Translations under genes and position numbers: made by a program
In this document: piece by piece, positions 53,991 through 63,771 of the stretch
How the letters are laid out: each line of letters begins with the position of its first letter
Numbering within the stretch: the first letter of the stretch is position 1
NCBI GenBank assembly: GCA_963709875.1
Contig: CAVPYB010000011.1
Coordinates: 62,001-126,000 of the forward strand
From: JAQBDA01 sp963709875
Lineage (GTDB): Bacteria > Chloroflexota > Anaerolineae > Anaerolineales > UBA4823
Reading direction: 5' to 3'
DNA: 64,000 bases
Notes under the pieces: generated by a model
Databases searched by the model: none
Told to the model about the DNA's origin: nothing
Seen by the model: only the letters and a program-made list of their open reading frames with translations

Positions 53991-56426
53991 TCATCGCAAA
54001 GCGGATTCCAGGATGCCGCGGCCGGTGCGGATGGCGGCTTGTGGGTCCCTGTCTTCCAGCACAAGGACCAGTGCCAGCGGCGTGCCCCCCCACCCTGGAG
54101 TGGTACCCCCCACATACCAGGTGACCGGCTGGCTGCCCTCCTGAGATTCAACGGCGACATATTCCCATATATTCGCATTATCTGAGCTTAGCGAGCTTGC
54201 TCGAGCACCTGCCTCTTCAGGCTCGATGACCTGCAGCGGCTGGTCTTCCACCGGCAGCAGCACCCAGCCGGAGGCGGGCGTGTTTACCGCGCTGACGATC
54301 ATTGGAGCTGGACGTATACCCTGGGCACTGATCGCCGCCGCGCTGAGCGCAGCCTGCAGCGGGCTCAGCTCCGGCTCACCGGTGACCGGCGAGGCGGAGC
54401 CGGGCAGGTAGGGCTGGACGAGCTGGTCGAGCCCGAACGCTTCCAAGCCTTCCGGGAACAGCGTACTCGCCAGCTCGACGGCGGGGTACCGCCCGAGGGT
54501 TGCCCGGTTAAGGAGCGGGGCGCGATCATCCTGGATCAGCTCACCCCAGGTATCGTCAAGCTGGTTGGCGTCGAAACCGGGATGAGAAGCCAGCGCCAGT
54601 ACCTCCCCGGTTGAGGCGTTGAGCAGGACAGCAGCCCCGGCAGTATCCCCAAAATATTGATCGACTGAAGTTTGCATATCCATATCCAGCGTAGTGCGCA
54701 CGTCCAGTCCGGGAGGTGGCTGCCCGTATATGATCTGGTTTACCCACCTTGTCAGGCTGGAGTTGCCGCGCAAGCCGCGTAAATACTCATCCAGGCTGGC
54801 TTCCAACCCGGACTGCCCGAATACTGGATGCGTATAGCCGACTATGGGGCTGAGGTCGGGATATTGGATCGTACGCTGGTAGCTGCCGGGTGCCCCGCTC
54901 GAAGAGGAGATTGGCTGGTTGTCCCGGTCTAAGATCGCACCGCGCTGCACGTACTGGTCTGATATGCTCCGCCGGGGGTTGTCGGTACGCGCCAGCAGAT
55001 CGGGAGCGCGAACTAATGCCCACCATCCGGTTGCCATGGCAGCCGCGGCCAGACTTATGAACAAAAAGCCTGCCAGATGTAAATATGGTTGGGTCTGTTT
55101 CGGTTGAAGCTGGGCATTATTTTTTACATGCTCGCTGATCAGCAGGAGGAACAACACGCTCACGAAGGTGGTCAGCAGGGAGGACCCGCCGTAGGAGATA
55201 AAAGGCAAGGTGACGCCGGTGAGCGGCAGCAGGCGGATATTACCACCGATGATCAGGACAGCTTGAGCTACCAGGTAAATAGTGAGACCGGCAGCCAGGT
55301 AGCGGCGGAAGGTGTCTCGAGCACGCAGGGCGATATTCAGACCGCGATATGCGAACAGCGCCAGCAGGATTATCAGACCTAAAGCGCCTGCCAACCCGGT
55401 TTCCTCTACGATGGATGTGTATATGAAATCTGAATGCGCGATCGGCACCACACCCGGTGCGCCCAGACCTGGGCCGCGCCCGAAGACTCCGCCATTGGCG
55501 ATTGCCATCAGAGACTGCACGATCTGGTAAGACCTTCCGCTCGGGTCGAGCCAGGGGTTGAGCCAGGCTTCCACCCTGAGCTGCACGACATCGAAGAGGA
55601 AATAACCTGCCAGCCCGGCCAGGACAAGTCCTATCACCGCCGCCAGGATGACACTTCTGCGTCCGGTGGTGATGTACAGGATGGCGGCATACAAGAAGAT
55701 AAAGATCGAAGCTGTGCCGAGGTCGCGCTGTACCAGCAGCAAGATCGTCGCCAGACCGGTCATGATGATGGTAGGGGCGACCAGGGGCAGCAGCGGCGAA
55801 CGTCGGGTAAGCTGGCTTCCAGCCTGGGTTGCCTGCTGGGTGGTGTCGGATATCCCCGCCAGGTAGGCGGCCAAGTATATGATCAGCAGCACCTTAAGCG
55901 GCTCGGATGGCTGGAAGTAAACGCCACAGCAGCCCAGCCACATACGCGGTCCGAATCCGGAGGGATTTGTCCCCAGGAAGATGGTCAGCGCGGTCAGGAC
56001 CAGGCCTCCGCTCAGCCAGACGTATTTATACCGGCGCAGGAAGCTGAGATCGGTAGGCAGGCGCAGCCCAAGGATCAGCACGCCGACCGCAACCACCGCC
56101 CAAAGGGATTGCCGCAATCCGAAGAAGGGGTCGAGACGCCAGACGGTCAGGTTTCCCCAGGCAGCCAGCCCCATGGCGATGGGCAGAATGTAGGGGTCTG
56201 CGTTTGGCAGCCTGCGCGGTAAATTCCAGTACGCGAGAAGGAGCAGCACCAGCCAGATCGCCGTACCCAGCCAGTGCGCCCAGCGCAGGTCCGTGCTCCA
56301 GCTGCGCAGCAGCACAGCCGGAGAGATCGTCAGGGCGGCAGAATATAGGACGATAAAAACAGCCGCCAGCGACATCAGGCGGCCAAGGATGGCTTTCTGC
56401 TCCGGTTCTTCTGCGTGTTGATTCAA
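53991..56426 (-). CDS. RodA-PbpA fusion: SEDS glycosyltransferase with degenerate PBP domain
   Basis: Residues about 20-460 are a SEDS (RodA/FtsW) polymerase with ten helices and the family's core WLDPSGRSYQIVQSLMAIANGG and HSDFIYTSIVEETG. It continues into one membrane anchor (about 470-490) and a class B PBP part: VQRGAILDRDNQPI, a dimerisation region and ASTGEVLALASHPGFDANQL. Where PBPs have YPPGSTFK, this has YPAVELAS, so the catalytic Ser and Lys are gone; SxN and KTG are also missing, and the domain is short. Start TTG 56426 is inferred to avoid overlap with mtnP; ATG 56375 is possible. Probably makes glycan strands; the PBP part may only activate it. Confidence 0.88.
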   Translation of the reverse strand: MNQHAEEPEQKAILGRLMSLAAVFIVLYSAALTISPAVLLRSWSTDLRWAHWLGTAIWLVLLLLAYWNLPRRLPNADPYILPIAMGLAAWGNLTVWRLDPFFGLRQSLWAVVAVGVLILGLRLPTDLSFLRRYKYVWLSGGLVLTALTIFLGTNPSGFGPRMWLGCCGVYFQPSEPLKVLLIIYLAAYLAGISDTTQQATQAGSQLTRRSPLLPLVAPTIIMTGLATILLLVQRDLGTASIFIFLYAAILYITTGRRSVILAAVIGLVLAGLAGYFLFDVVQLRVEAWLNPWLDPSGRSYQIVQSLMAIANGGVFGRGPGLGAPGVVPIAHSDFIYTSIVEETGLAGALGLIILLALFAYRGLNIALRARDTFRRYLAAGLTIYLVAQAVLIIGGNIRLLPLTGVTLPFISYGGSSLLTTFVSVLFLLLISEHVKNNAQLQPKQTQPYLHLAGFLFISLAAAAMATGWWALVRAPDLLARTDNPRRSISDQYVQRGAILDRDNQPISSSSGAPGSYQRTIQYPDLSPIVGYTHPVFGQSGLEASLDEYLRGLRGNSSLTRWVNQIIYGQPPPGLDVRTTLDMDMQTSVDQYFGDTAGAAVLLNASTGEVLALASHPGFDANQLDDTWGELIQDDRAPLLNRATLGRYPAVELASTLFPEGLEAFGLDQLVQPYLPGSASPVTGEPELSPLQAALSAAAISAQGIRPAPMIVSAVNTPASGWVLLPVEDQPLQVIEPEEAGARASSLSSDNANIWEYVAVESQEGSQPVTWYVGGTTPGWGGTPLALVLVLEDRDPQAAIRTGRGILESALR

Positions 56427-56454
56427 ATCGCTATCAATCGTGGGTGAGAATTCG

Positions 56455-57331
56455 CTAATCAGTCTGTGAAAAATACCTGCCAACCAACGGCTGGAGCCGA
56501 TCCAGTGCTTCGGCTTTGATATGTCTCTTATCGGTGATGAATGCGGTCGCCAGGGCATCCTCGCACTCGCAGTCTCGCTTTGGAGTGAGGTTTTTCGCCA
56601 GGCTGCTGACCGTTCGGTTGTTGATGTCTGCAATCCGTGTCAGGATCTCGACTACCATATCGACGCTCACCGGTTCCTCGCTGATATGCCAGACATCATA
56701 ATCGGTAACATGGTTCATGACGCAATAGCAGATCTCCGCCTCACGTGCCAGAAAAGCCTCCGGGACAGTGGTCATATTGATGACCGACATTCCCAGGCTG
56801 CGGAAAGAATTCGATTCGGCGCGTGTCGAGAAGCGCGGCCCCTCGATGGTGACCAGGGCTCCGCTGTCGTGAACCGTCCCGCCCGCCGCGCTGACCGCCT
56901 GATACACCTGCGCGGATAGATCCGGGCAGAATGGGTCGGCGACGCTGACGTGCGCCACCAACCCGTCCTCGAAGAAAGTCAGGTCGCGCCGGCGGGTGAA
57001 ATCCATCAATTGGTCTGGGATGACAACATCCCCTGGGGTGTAATCCTCGCGCAGCGACCCGGCAGGCGCTCATGCTGACGATGCGCTCCACGCCTAACTG
57101 CTTCAAGGCATAGATATTTGCCCGGAAGGGGACCACTGTGGGGGTCAGCACGTGTCCAATGCCGTGGCGGGCGAGGAACGCCAGCCGCTTACCTTCCAGC
57201 GTGCCGATCACGATCGGAGCGCTGGGATACCCGTATGGTGTCTCCGGCATGACCTCAAAGCTGTCCTGCAGACCCGGCATAGAATACATGCCGGAACCCC
57301 CGAGGATTGCCAGGTCGATTCTACTTTCCAT
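56455..57331 (-). pseudogene. mtnP: S-methyl-5'-thioadenosine phosphorylase, frame broken once
   Basis: Splits methylthioadenosine into adenine and methylthioribose phosphate for methionine salvage. The N-terminus (IDLAILGGSGMYSMPGLQ, FLARHGIGHVLTPTVVPFRANIYALKQLG) is in one frame to about 57062. The remainder (SLREDYTPGDVVIPDQLMDFT, EGPRFSTRAESNSFRSLG, MTTVPEAFLAREAEICY) is in the next. An extra C near 57060 explains it; the joined text SACGSLRED matches the family. About 291 residues. Lies between the FHA genes and rodA::pbpA. Confidence 0.85.
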
Positions 57332-57346
57332 ACTTACTCCTATTGT

Positions 57347-57811
57347 TTACGATTTACCGGTATCTGTACTGACCACGCCATTGGCTTCATGGCTGACTGA
57401 GATCGAGAGCATGACCTGCCCGCAGCGCAGCTGGTCTCCGCTGGTGACCACCAGCGGGGCGAGGACGCTCTCCTGGTTGAGAAATGTGCCGTTCGTAGAA
57501 CGCAGGTCTTCGACCCACCACTGGCTTTGCCTGTAGGTCAGGCGGGCGTGCATGGCGGAGACCGTATTGTCGCTCAGGATGCAGTCGCAAGCCGGGTCAC
57601 GGCCGATCGTGATCTCCGGTCTGGTGTAGCGGTAATCGGTGATGTTGTCATCGTCTTGCCTGTACAGGGTCAATGGCGGCGCAGACATCTGTGTGATCCG
57701 GTTCGACTGGAGCTTCAAGTTCTGCCATAGAATGTAGATCACCGCGCCCAGGAAGATATACAGGCTGGCAGCCATCAAGATGCGTAAGATGAGGAGGATA
57801 GAGCCGCTCAT
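57347..57811 (-). CDS. Membrane-anchored FHA-domain protein (FhaB-like)
   Basis: Of 154 residues: one N-terminal membrane helix (LLILRILMAASLYIFLGAVIYIL) and a C-terminal forkhead-associated domain (ITIGRDPACDCILSD, VSAMHARL, LRSTNGTFLN). FHA domains bind phosphothreonine. The layout is that of actinobacterial FhaB, which works with Ser/Thr kinases in cell-wall growth. mtnP follows after 15 nt. Confidence 0.85.
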   Translation of the reverse strand: MSGSILLILRILMAASLYIFLGAVIYILWQNLKLQSNRITQMSAPPLTLYRQDDDNITDYRYTRPEITIGRDPACDCILSDNTVSAMHARLTYRQSQWWVEDLRSTNGTFLNQESVLAPLVVTSGDQLRCGQVMLSISVSHEANGVVSTDTGKS

Positions 57812-57831
57812 AGTGGAAGGATGACGAAGGT

Positions 57832-58595
57832 CTAGAGGTCAGCCTCAGGGGTATATTTCAGCGTCTCTCCCGAGGTAAGGGTATCCTGACCGTAGATGAT
57901 TGGGCAGCCTGCCAGATTGATGACGTCTCCCGGATACAGGGTGCTCTGGTTAACGCGCTGATCGTTGACGAACGTCCCCCCTTTAAATTCCAGGTCAAAG
58001 ATGACAAAACGACCTTTGATGGCGCGTATCTGAGCGTGGGTGCGCGAGACGCGCGGGTCATCGATGACAATCTGGTTGTCCGGACGTCTGCCGATATTGA
58101 TCACCGAGCGGTTCAAAGGATGGACATGCATGCCATCTAGGATCAGATAGGCGTTCACCGGCAGGTTCTCTGCCTCTGTGTCGTATTCGACCAGGATATC
58201 TGTCGTACGTGAGAGGTTCTCCAGGATGATCTCTGCCCTCACGCGGAACTGGTTCAGGGCGAGCTCGCGATCCTCCTCGATCTGGATCACCGGCGGGCTG
58301 AGGAAGATCAGTCCCGCTTCTCGCCGACAGCTTGCAGAGAGCCGGTCAGCTCATCGATCAGTGCATCCTCCTGCCTCAAGCGACCGGCCTGCCCGCTATG
58401 GACTGTGACGGTGAATTGGTTCGGGGCAATAAAATTGCCTTCGGAATTCCGTCGCGTACCTGCCTGCAGTGCTTCGACCAGCCTGTGCGCCAGCTCTTCT
58501 TCCAGCTTGAAGTCAGGGAACAGGCGCGCCGCGTTGCCCTCGATCAGGGATTGAAGCCTGGATTCCAGCGCTTCCAGTTTGTCGAAAATTCCCAT
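57832..58595 (-). pseudogene. FhaA-like protein (DUF3662 plus FHA), frame broken once
   Basis: N-terminal DUF3662 domain from ATG 58595 (MGIFDKLEALESRLQSLI ... SLQAVGEK, then stop at 58308-58310), followed in another frame by LIFLSPPVIQIEEDRELAL and an FHA domain (INIGRRPDNQIVIDDPRVSRTHAQIR, KGGTFVNDQRV). One base is missing near 58320, the only deletion-type break in the window; alternatively two genes, the second starting at GTG 58290. The architecture matches actinobacterial FhaA. ATG 58595 is preceded by GGAG. Confidence 0.75.
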
Positions 58596-58771
58596 CTGTA
58601 ATGCTCCGACCACCTTGGGGGCTATTATAAGGGGATAAAGTGGGATTATGCAAGCATCGGTTATAATGGTTTTATTGTTGGTGGAGAGCTGCGATTTCCC
58701 CCAAACTGCGTCGCTTCTCAAATTGAAGCCCGTAGATCGGCATCCACGGGCCAAATCCGCACTATCATCCC

Positions 58772-59186
58772 ATGAACAAGCAGCCAGCGGGCTTCCGCGA
58801 ACACGAACACACTGCCGACTGGGAGCTCGAAGTTTGGGCTCCGGACCTGAGCGGGCTCCTCGAACAGGCGGCACGCGGGATGTACTATGCTCTCGGGGAC
58901 GCGACTGGCAGAGCTCTCCGAGACTGGAAAGAGTGTACAGAACACCGCACCGGACATTGAGAGCTTGCTGGTCGAGTTCCTCCAGGAGCTGCTGTACCTG
59001 GGTGAAGTGCATGGACTGGCGTTCGATAAGTTCGAGATCGCGGTCGAGGACCTGGCAATTGAGGCGAAATTAGCCGGCTCTCCGGTCGCCTCGATCCAGA
59101 AAGAGATCAAGGCGGTTACCTATCACAACCTGAAGGTTGTCGAGACCGGGCACGGGTTAGAGGTGCGGCTCGTCTTCGATGTGTAG
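58772..59186 (+). pseudogene. Archease, frame broken once
   Basis: Cofactor that helps RtcB complete guanylylation. The first part (GFREHEHTADWELEVWAPDLSGLLEQAARGMYY) is in one frame to about 58888; the rest (LSGTRLAELSETGKSV ... IKAVTYHNLKVVETGHGLEVRLVFDV) is in the next. One extra base near 58889 explains it, giving about 137 residues. Ca/Asp motif HTADW is intact. rtcB begins 30 nt downstream. Confidence 0.8.
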
Positions 59187-59215
59187 TAGGAGCTAGCCGG
59201 GATGGAGGATGAGTG

Positions 59216-60670
<1,455 letters not shown>

Positions 60671-60744
60671 GGCACTTCGCCGGGGAACCATTCACCTGAC
60701 TCAGGCGTCTAATCCGCAGACTGCATACAGAGACGGAGCGATCC

Positions 60745-61266
60745 ATGACAAAACGATTTATCCTGCTGATAATTATTTCCCTTCTTGTGCTGGCCGCCTG
60801 TTCCGCAGCGGAAACGCAGGTGACCCCGGAGGACAAAGGCCTTGAAGCCTCCGGGACACCCCTGCCGGCACGGCCTACGACTACACCTGCCGCTCCGGTA
60901 GAGCTGCCGCCCGTCGAAGGCCCGGCTTATTCACCCCTGGAACCCCTGCCGGACGAAGATAAGATGATCCGCGGCGGGATCTCCCCCGGCAGCGCGGAGA
61001 TCATCATGCTGGAGAGCTTCCCGGTGCAGGTAATCTTGAACATCAGCGGTATGCTGCCAACGCCGTGCAATCTGCCGCGTGCCGAAGTGAGCGAGCCGGA
61101 TGCGGAAAACAATATCCACGTGGAGATGTGGACGCTGGTCGAGCCGGATGCGATCTGCATCCAAGTCTTGCAGCCGTTCGAGGTCAACATCCCGCTGGGA
61201 AGCTACGAGAGCGGCAGCTACACAGTGTATTTGAATGACAATGAAGTCGGGGAGTTCAGTTTGTAG
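60745..61266 (+). CDS. Small lipoprotein, unknown function
   Basis: Of 173 residues. A signal peptide ends in lipobox LAAC; a Pro/Thr-rich linker (about 35-65) precedes a beta-rich domain with two cysteines (PTPCNLPRAEV, DAICIQVLQPFEVNIPLGSY) that could form a disulfide. No recognised family. Confidence 0.75.
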   Translation: MTKRFILLIIISLLVLAACSAAETQVTPEDKGLEASGTPLPARPTTTPAAPVELPPVEGPAYSPLEPLPDEDKMIRGGISPGSAEIIMLESFPVQVILNISGMLPTPCNLPRAEVSEPDAENNIHVEMWTLVEPDAICIQVLQPFEVNIPLGSYESGSYTVYLNDNEVGEFSL

Positions 61267-61572
61267 TCTGGATCAGCACAAAAAATTAGCACGCAAACAG
61301 ACAAACAAAAGGGTTTAGGAATTGCCCCGCAAGGAGCGTGAATTCTTGGCGATGTCTGCGCTCCGGCGCGAGGGAAGTAGAGTGGGTTAAACGGGAATCA
61401 AGTGCCCTCATTCATCCAAGCCATCCTTCCGTCAATAAGTCTCAGCAGCACGCCTATTAGCAGCTTGCGCCATCGGCGGTCCGCGATGGGCCCTTCTCAA
61501 TCGTGCAGAGGCCATACAACCCGCCCGGCGGTGAGGTATAATCCTCCTTGAAGGGTCAAGTTTAGGAGAAAT
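61267..61572. other. Noncoding stretch without recognised elements
   Basis: About 300 bp between the lipoprotein gene and the toxin-antitoxin pair. No convincing ORF, hairpin or promoter was seen. Confidence 0.5.
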
Positions 61573-61575
61573 GTG

Positions 61576-61812
61576 ATGGTTCACGCTCGTATTGAGATCA
61601 ATCCCGAGATTATGTTTGGAAAGCCGGTTATCCACGGCACGCGTATCACCGTAGAGTTGATCCTGCGCAAACTGGCCGCTGGAATGACAGTGGATGAGAT
61701 TATTGCCGAACACCCACACCTGACAGCGGATGATGTTTATGCCGCCGCGGCCTTTGCGGCTGATCATCTTGCCCAGGAGGAGATTGTCTTTGCCAGCGGG
61801 CAGCAGCTATGA
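61576..61812 (+). CDS. DUF433-domain antitoxin
   Basis: Of 78 residues with the DUF433 pattern IEINPEIMFGKPVIHGTRITVELILRKLAAGMTVDEIIAEHP in segments, a winged-helix fold found as the antitoxin of DUF5615 toxins. AGGAGA at 61564-61569 favours ATG 61576 over GTG 61573. The toxin ATG overlaps its stop (ATGA). Confidence 0.85.
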   Translation: MVHARIEINPEIMFGKPVIHGTRITVELILRKLAAGMTVDEIIAEHPHLTADDVYAAAAFAADHLAQEEIVFASGQQL

Positions 61813-62165
61813 AGTTGCTGGCCGATGAATGCTGTATTGCTGAACTGGTAGCTGCTCTGCGTTCAGACGGTCATGATGTTCTGTATGCTGTATAAACGTT
61901 GCGTGGTGCCACGGATGACGCGGTCTTGAAGCGAGCCAATGACGATGGACGCTTTCTGCTTACCGAAGACAAAGATTTCGGCGAGCTCGTCTATCGATTG
62001 AAGCGCTCAGCACAAGGTATAATATTGCTCCGCTTCGATGTATCCGATCGTGCATTGAAAATACCCCGGCTGCGAGACCTGCTGGAAAACCAACCCGATC
62101 AAGTCCCTGGCTCATTTGTTGTCCTCGATAAGGGAAAAATACGCTTCCGCCAACTGCAGCGTTAG
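61809..62165 (+). pseudogene. DUF5615 PIN-like toxin with in-frame stop
   Basis: PIN-fold ribonuclease partner of the DUF433 protein. The frame begins MKLLADECC and continues through RFLLTEDKDFGELVYRLKR to 62165, about 118 residues. A TAA at 61893-61895 interrupts it after codon 28, where the family has Glu or Gln (YAVxTLRGATD). The Asp/Glu residues of the PIN centre are present on both sides. Unless the stop is an error, the toxin is inactive. Confidence 0.75.
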
Positions 62166-62283
62166 CTCTGAGATCTCTTGTTTACCTCCTGGAGAGACAT
62201 ATTCTGGCGAATTTGTCCGTTAACAGGAGGCAGCGAGGTATCTGTTGTGGTCAGGCTTGTAGGGCAGTTTGTCAAATTGGCCT

Positions 62284-62328
62284 ACGCGTACGGACGGCGC
62301 ACTGTCTTGGTGCGCCGTCCGTACGCGT
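62284..62328. repeat. Perfect 19-bp hairpin, GC-rich
   Basis: Arms 62284-62302 and 62310-62328 pair perfectly around loop TGTCTTG. It lies in noncoding DNA (62166-62397) downstream of the toxin gene and has no T-tract, so it is not a typical terminator. Confidence 0.8.
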
Positions 62329-62397
62329 CTCGGGTCGAGCAGGACAACAACCTGCGATGTTATAGTTTGATACTTATTCTATCTGGGCTAATCCCCC

Positions 62398-62610
62398 TTA
62401 TTCACTTGGGATGACCAGCCAGCAGATCAAGTAAAGCAGGATGCCGGGCACACCCCCGGGGATCAGGGTTAGCAGAAATCCCAGCCGGAACCAGATCGGA
62501 TTGATCCCGAAAAACTCTCCCAGACCGCCGCAGACCCCGAAAAATACCCGGCTGCGCCTGGAACGCCGTAGTGGTTTTCTCTCTTCAGCCATTTTTACTC
62601 CAATCGTCAC
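62398..62610 (-). CDS. PspC-domain protein
   Basis: Of 70 residues: a basic N-terminus (RKPLRRSRRSRVFFGVCGGLGEFF) with the PspC motif and two hydrophobic helices (IWFRLGFLLTLIPGGVPGILLYLICWLVIP). PspC proteins sit in the membrane and are linked to envelope stress. Confidence 0.88.
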   Translation of the reverse strand: MTIGVKMAEERKPLRRSRRSRVFFGVCGGLGEFFGINPIWFRLGFLLTLIPGGVPGILLYLICWLVIPSE

Positions 62611-62629
62611 TGTGGTTGCTTGTATCCAG

Positions 62630-62756
62630 ATGTCATTCTGAACCCCCAGCGGGGGTGAGGAATCCCTGTTGAGATATGCAGTGGATAATCATTGTCGGGA
62701 TTTCTCATCGCTGCTTGCCACACTCCGCTCGCAGCTTTGGCTCCTCGAAATGACAT
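62630..62756. repeat. Nested inverted-repeat element, REP/MITE-like
   Basis: Outer arms ATGTCATT (62630-62637) and AATGACAT (62749-62756) are perfect inverted repeats; inner arms GAGGAATCCC (62657-62666) and GGGATTTCTC (62697-62706) pair with one mismatch. About 127 bp of noncoding DNA between pspC and the deacetylase gene. The TGTCATTCTGA start recalls short palindromic elements scattered in many bacterial genomes. No second copy was seen in the window. Confidence 0.5.
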
Positions 62757-62852
62757 ATCATTGTGTCGAGCTCAGGTTTCAATATGATCTACGCAATCCG
62801 GTGGCATTGGTTGCAGATTGGGTTGCCTGGAAAGATAAACCTCCTGCATTGA

Positions 62853-63759
62853 TTATCGTTTCCCGTCGTACTGCGCGGCGAGCTTGACTGTCTGGTAGTG
62901 GATATCGACACTGTCATCGACACGATGCGCATACCCGCCGGACATGGTCACTGCGACCGGCAGCCCCGCCTCTGCGCAGAGCGAAAACACCAACCGGTCG
63001 CGCTCAGCCAGCCCGGGCTTGCTCAGCGCCAACCTGCCCAGGCGGTCGCCCTCGAATGGGTCGGCTCCCGCCAGGTAGATCGCCAGATCGGCGTCTGCAC
63101 GTTCCAGGGATTGTGCCACTCCCTGCCGGAGGTGTTCAAGATACTCATCGTCCCCGCAGCCATCCAGCAAGGCGATATCCAAATCGCCTGGTTCTTTGTG
63201 GAAAGGGAAGTTCTTGGCTCCGTGGATGGAGAAAGTGAATACGCTGGGGTCATCTTTGAAGATCGCGGCTGTGCCGTTGCCCTGGTGCACGTCGCAGTCC
63301 AGGATTACAACCTTCCGAACCAGTTCCTCGGACTGCATGGCTAGGGCTGCGACAGCACAGTCGTTGAAGACGCAGTAGCCTTCCCCGTGATCGGCGTAAG
63401 CGTGGTGGGTTCCGCCTGCCAGGTTGGCGGATACCCCCTCCTGCAGGGCGGTCCGGCAAGCGGCGATCGTCCCGCCGACCGAGCGGCGCGAGCGTTCGAC
63501 CAGTCCGAGGCGACCAGGGGAAGCCGATGCGGCGCACCTCTTTTTCGCTCAGCTCTCCATTGATCACTCGCAGTACATATTCCGGGCTGTGTGCCAGTCT
63601 GAGCTGGTCCAGGGTTGCAGGCGGGGGGATGAGCGCATCTCCATTGGCGATAATCCCATCCTCCAGCACCCGCTCACGCAGCAGGGCGTACTTCTCGATG
63701 GGAAAGCGATGCCCCTCGGGGAGGGGCAGGGTGAAGGTGTCGGAATAATAGACTTTCAT
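62853..63759 (-). pseudogene. Histone deacetylase/AcuC-family hydrolase, frame broken once
   Basis: Zinc deacetylase of about 300 residues. The N-terminus (KVYYSDTFTLPLPEGHRFPIEKYALL) is in one frame to about 63507. The rest (LVERSRRSVGGTIAACRTAL, ILDCDVHQGNGTA, LAGADPFEGDRLGRL, VTMSGGYAHR) is in the next. One extra base near 63507 explains it. Catalytic Asp/His motifs are present, so the enzyme would be active if the break is an artefact. Substrate may be an acetylated polyamine or acetoin-type compound; unknown. Confidence 0.85.
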
Positions 63760-63771
63760 GGCTGGTCGCGC

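Noticed and set aside
56427..56633. N-terminal extension of the RodA-PbpA frame
   Set aside because: It would overlap conserved mtnP coding sequence by about 180 bp; a start after the mtnP stop is more likely.
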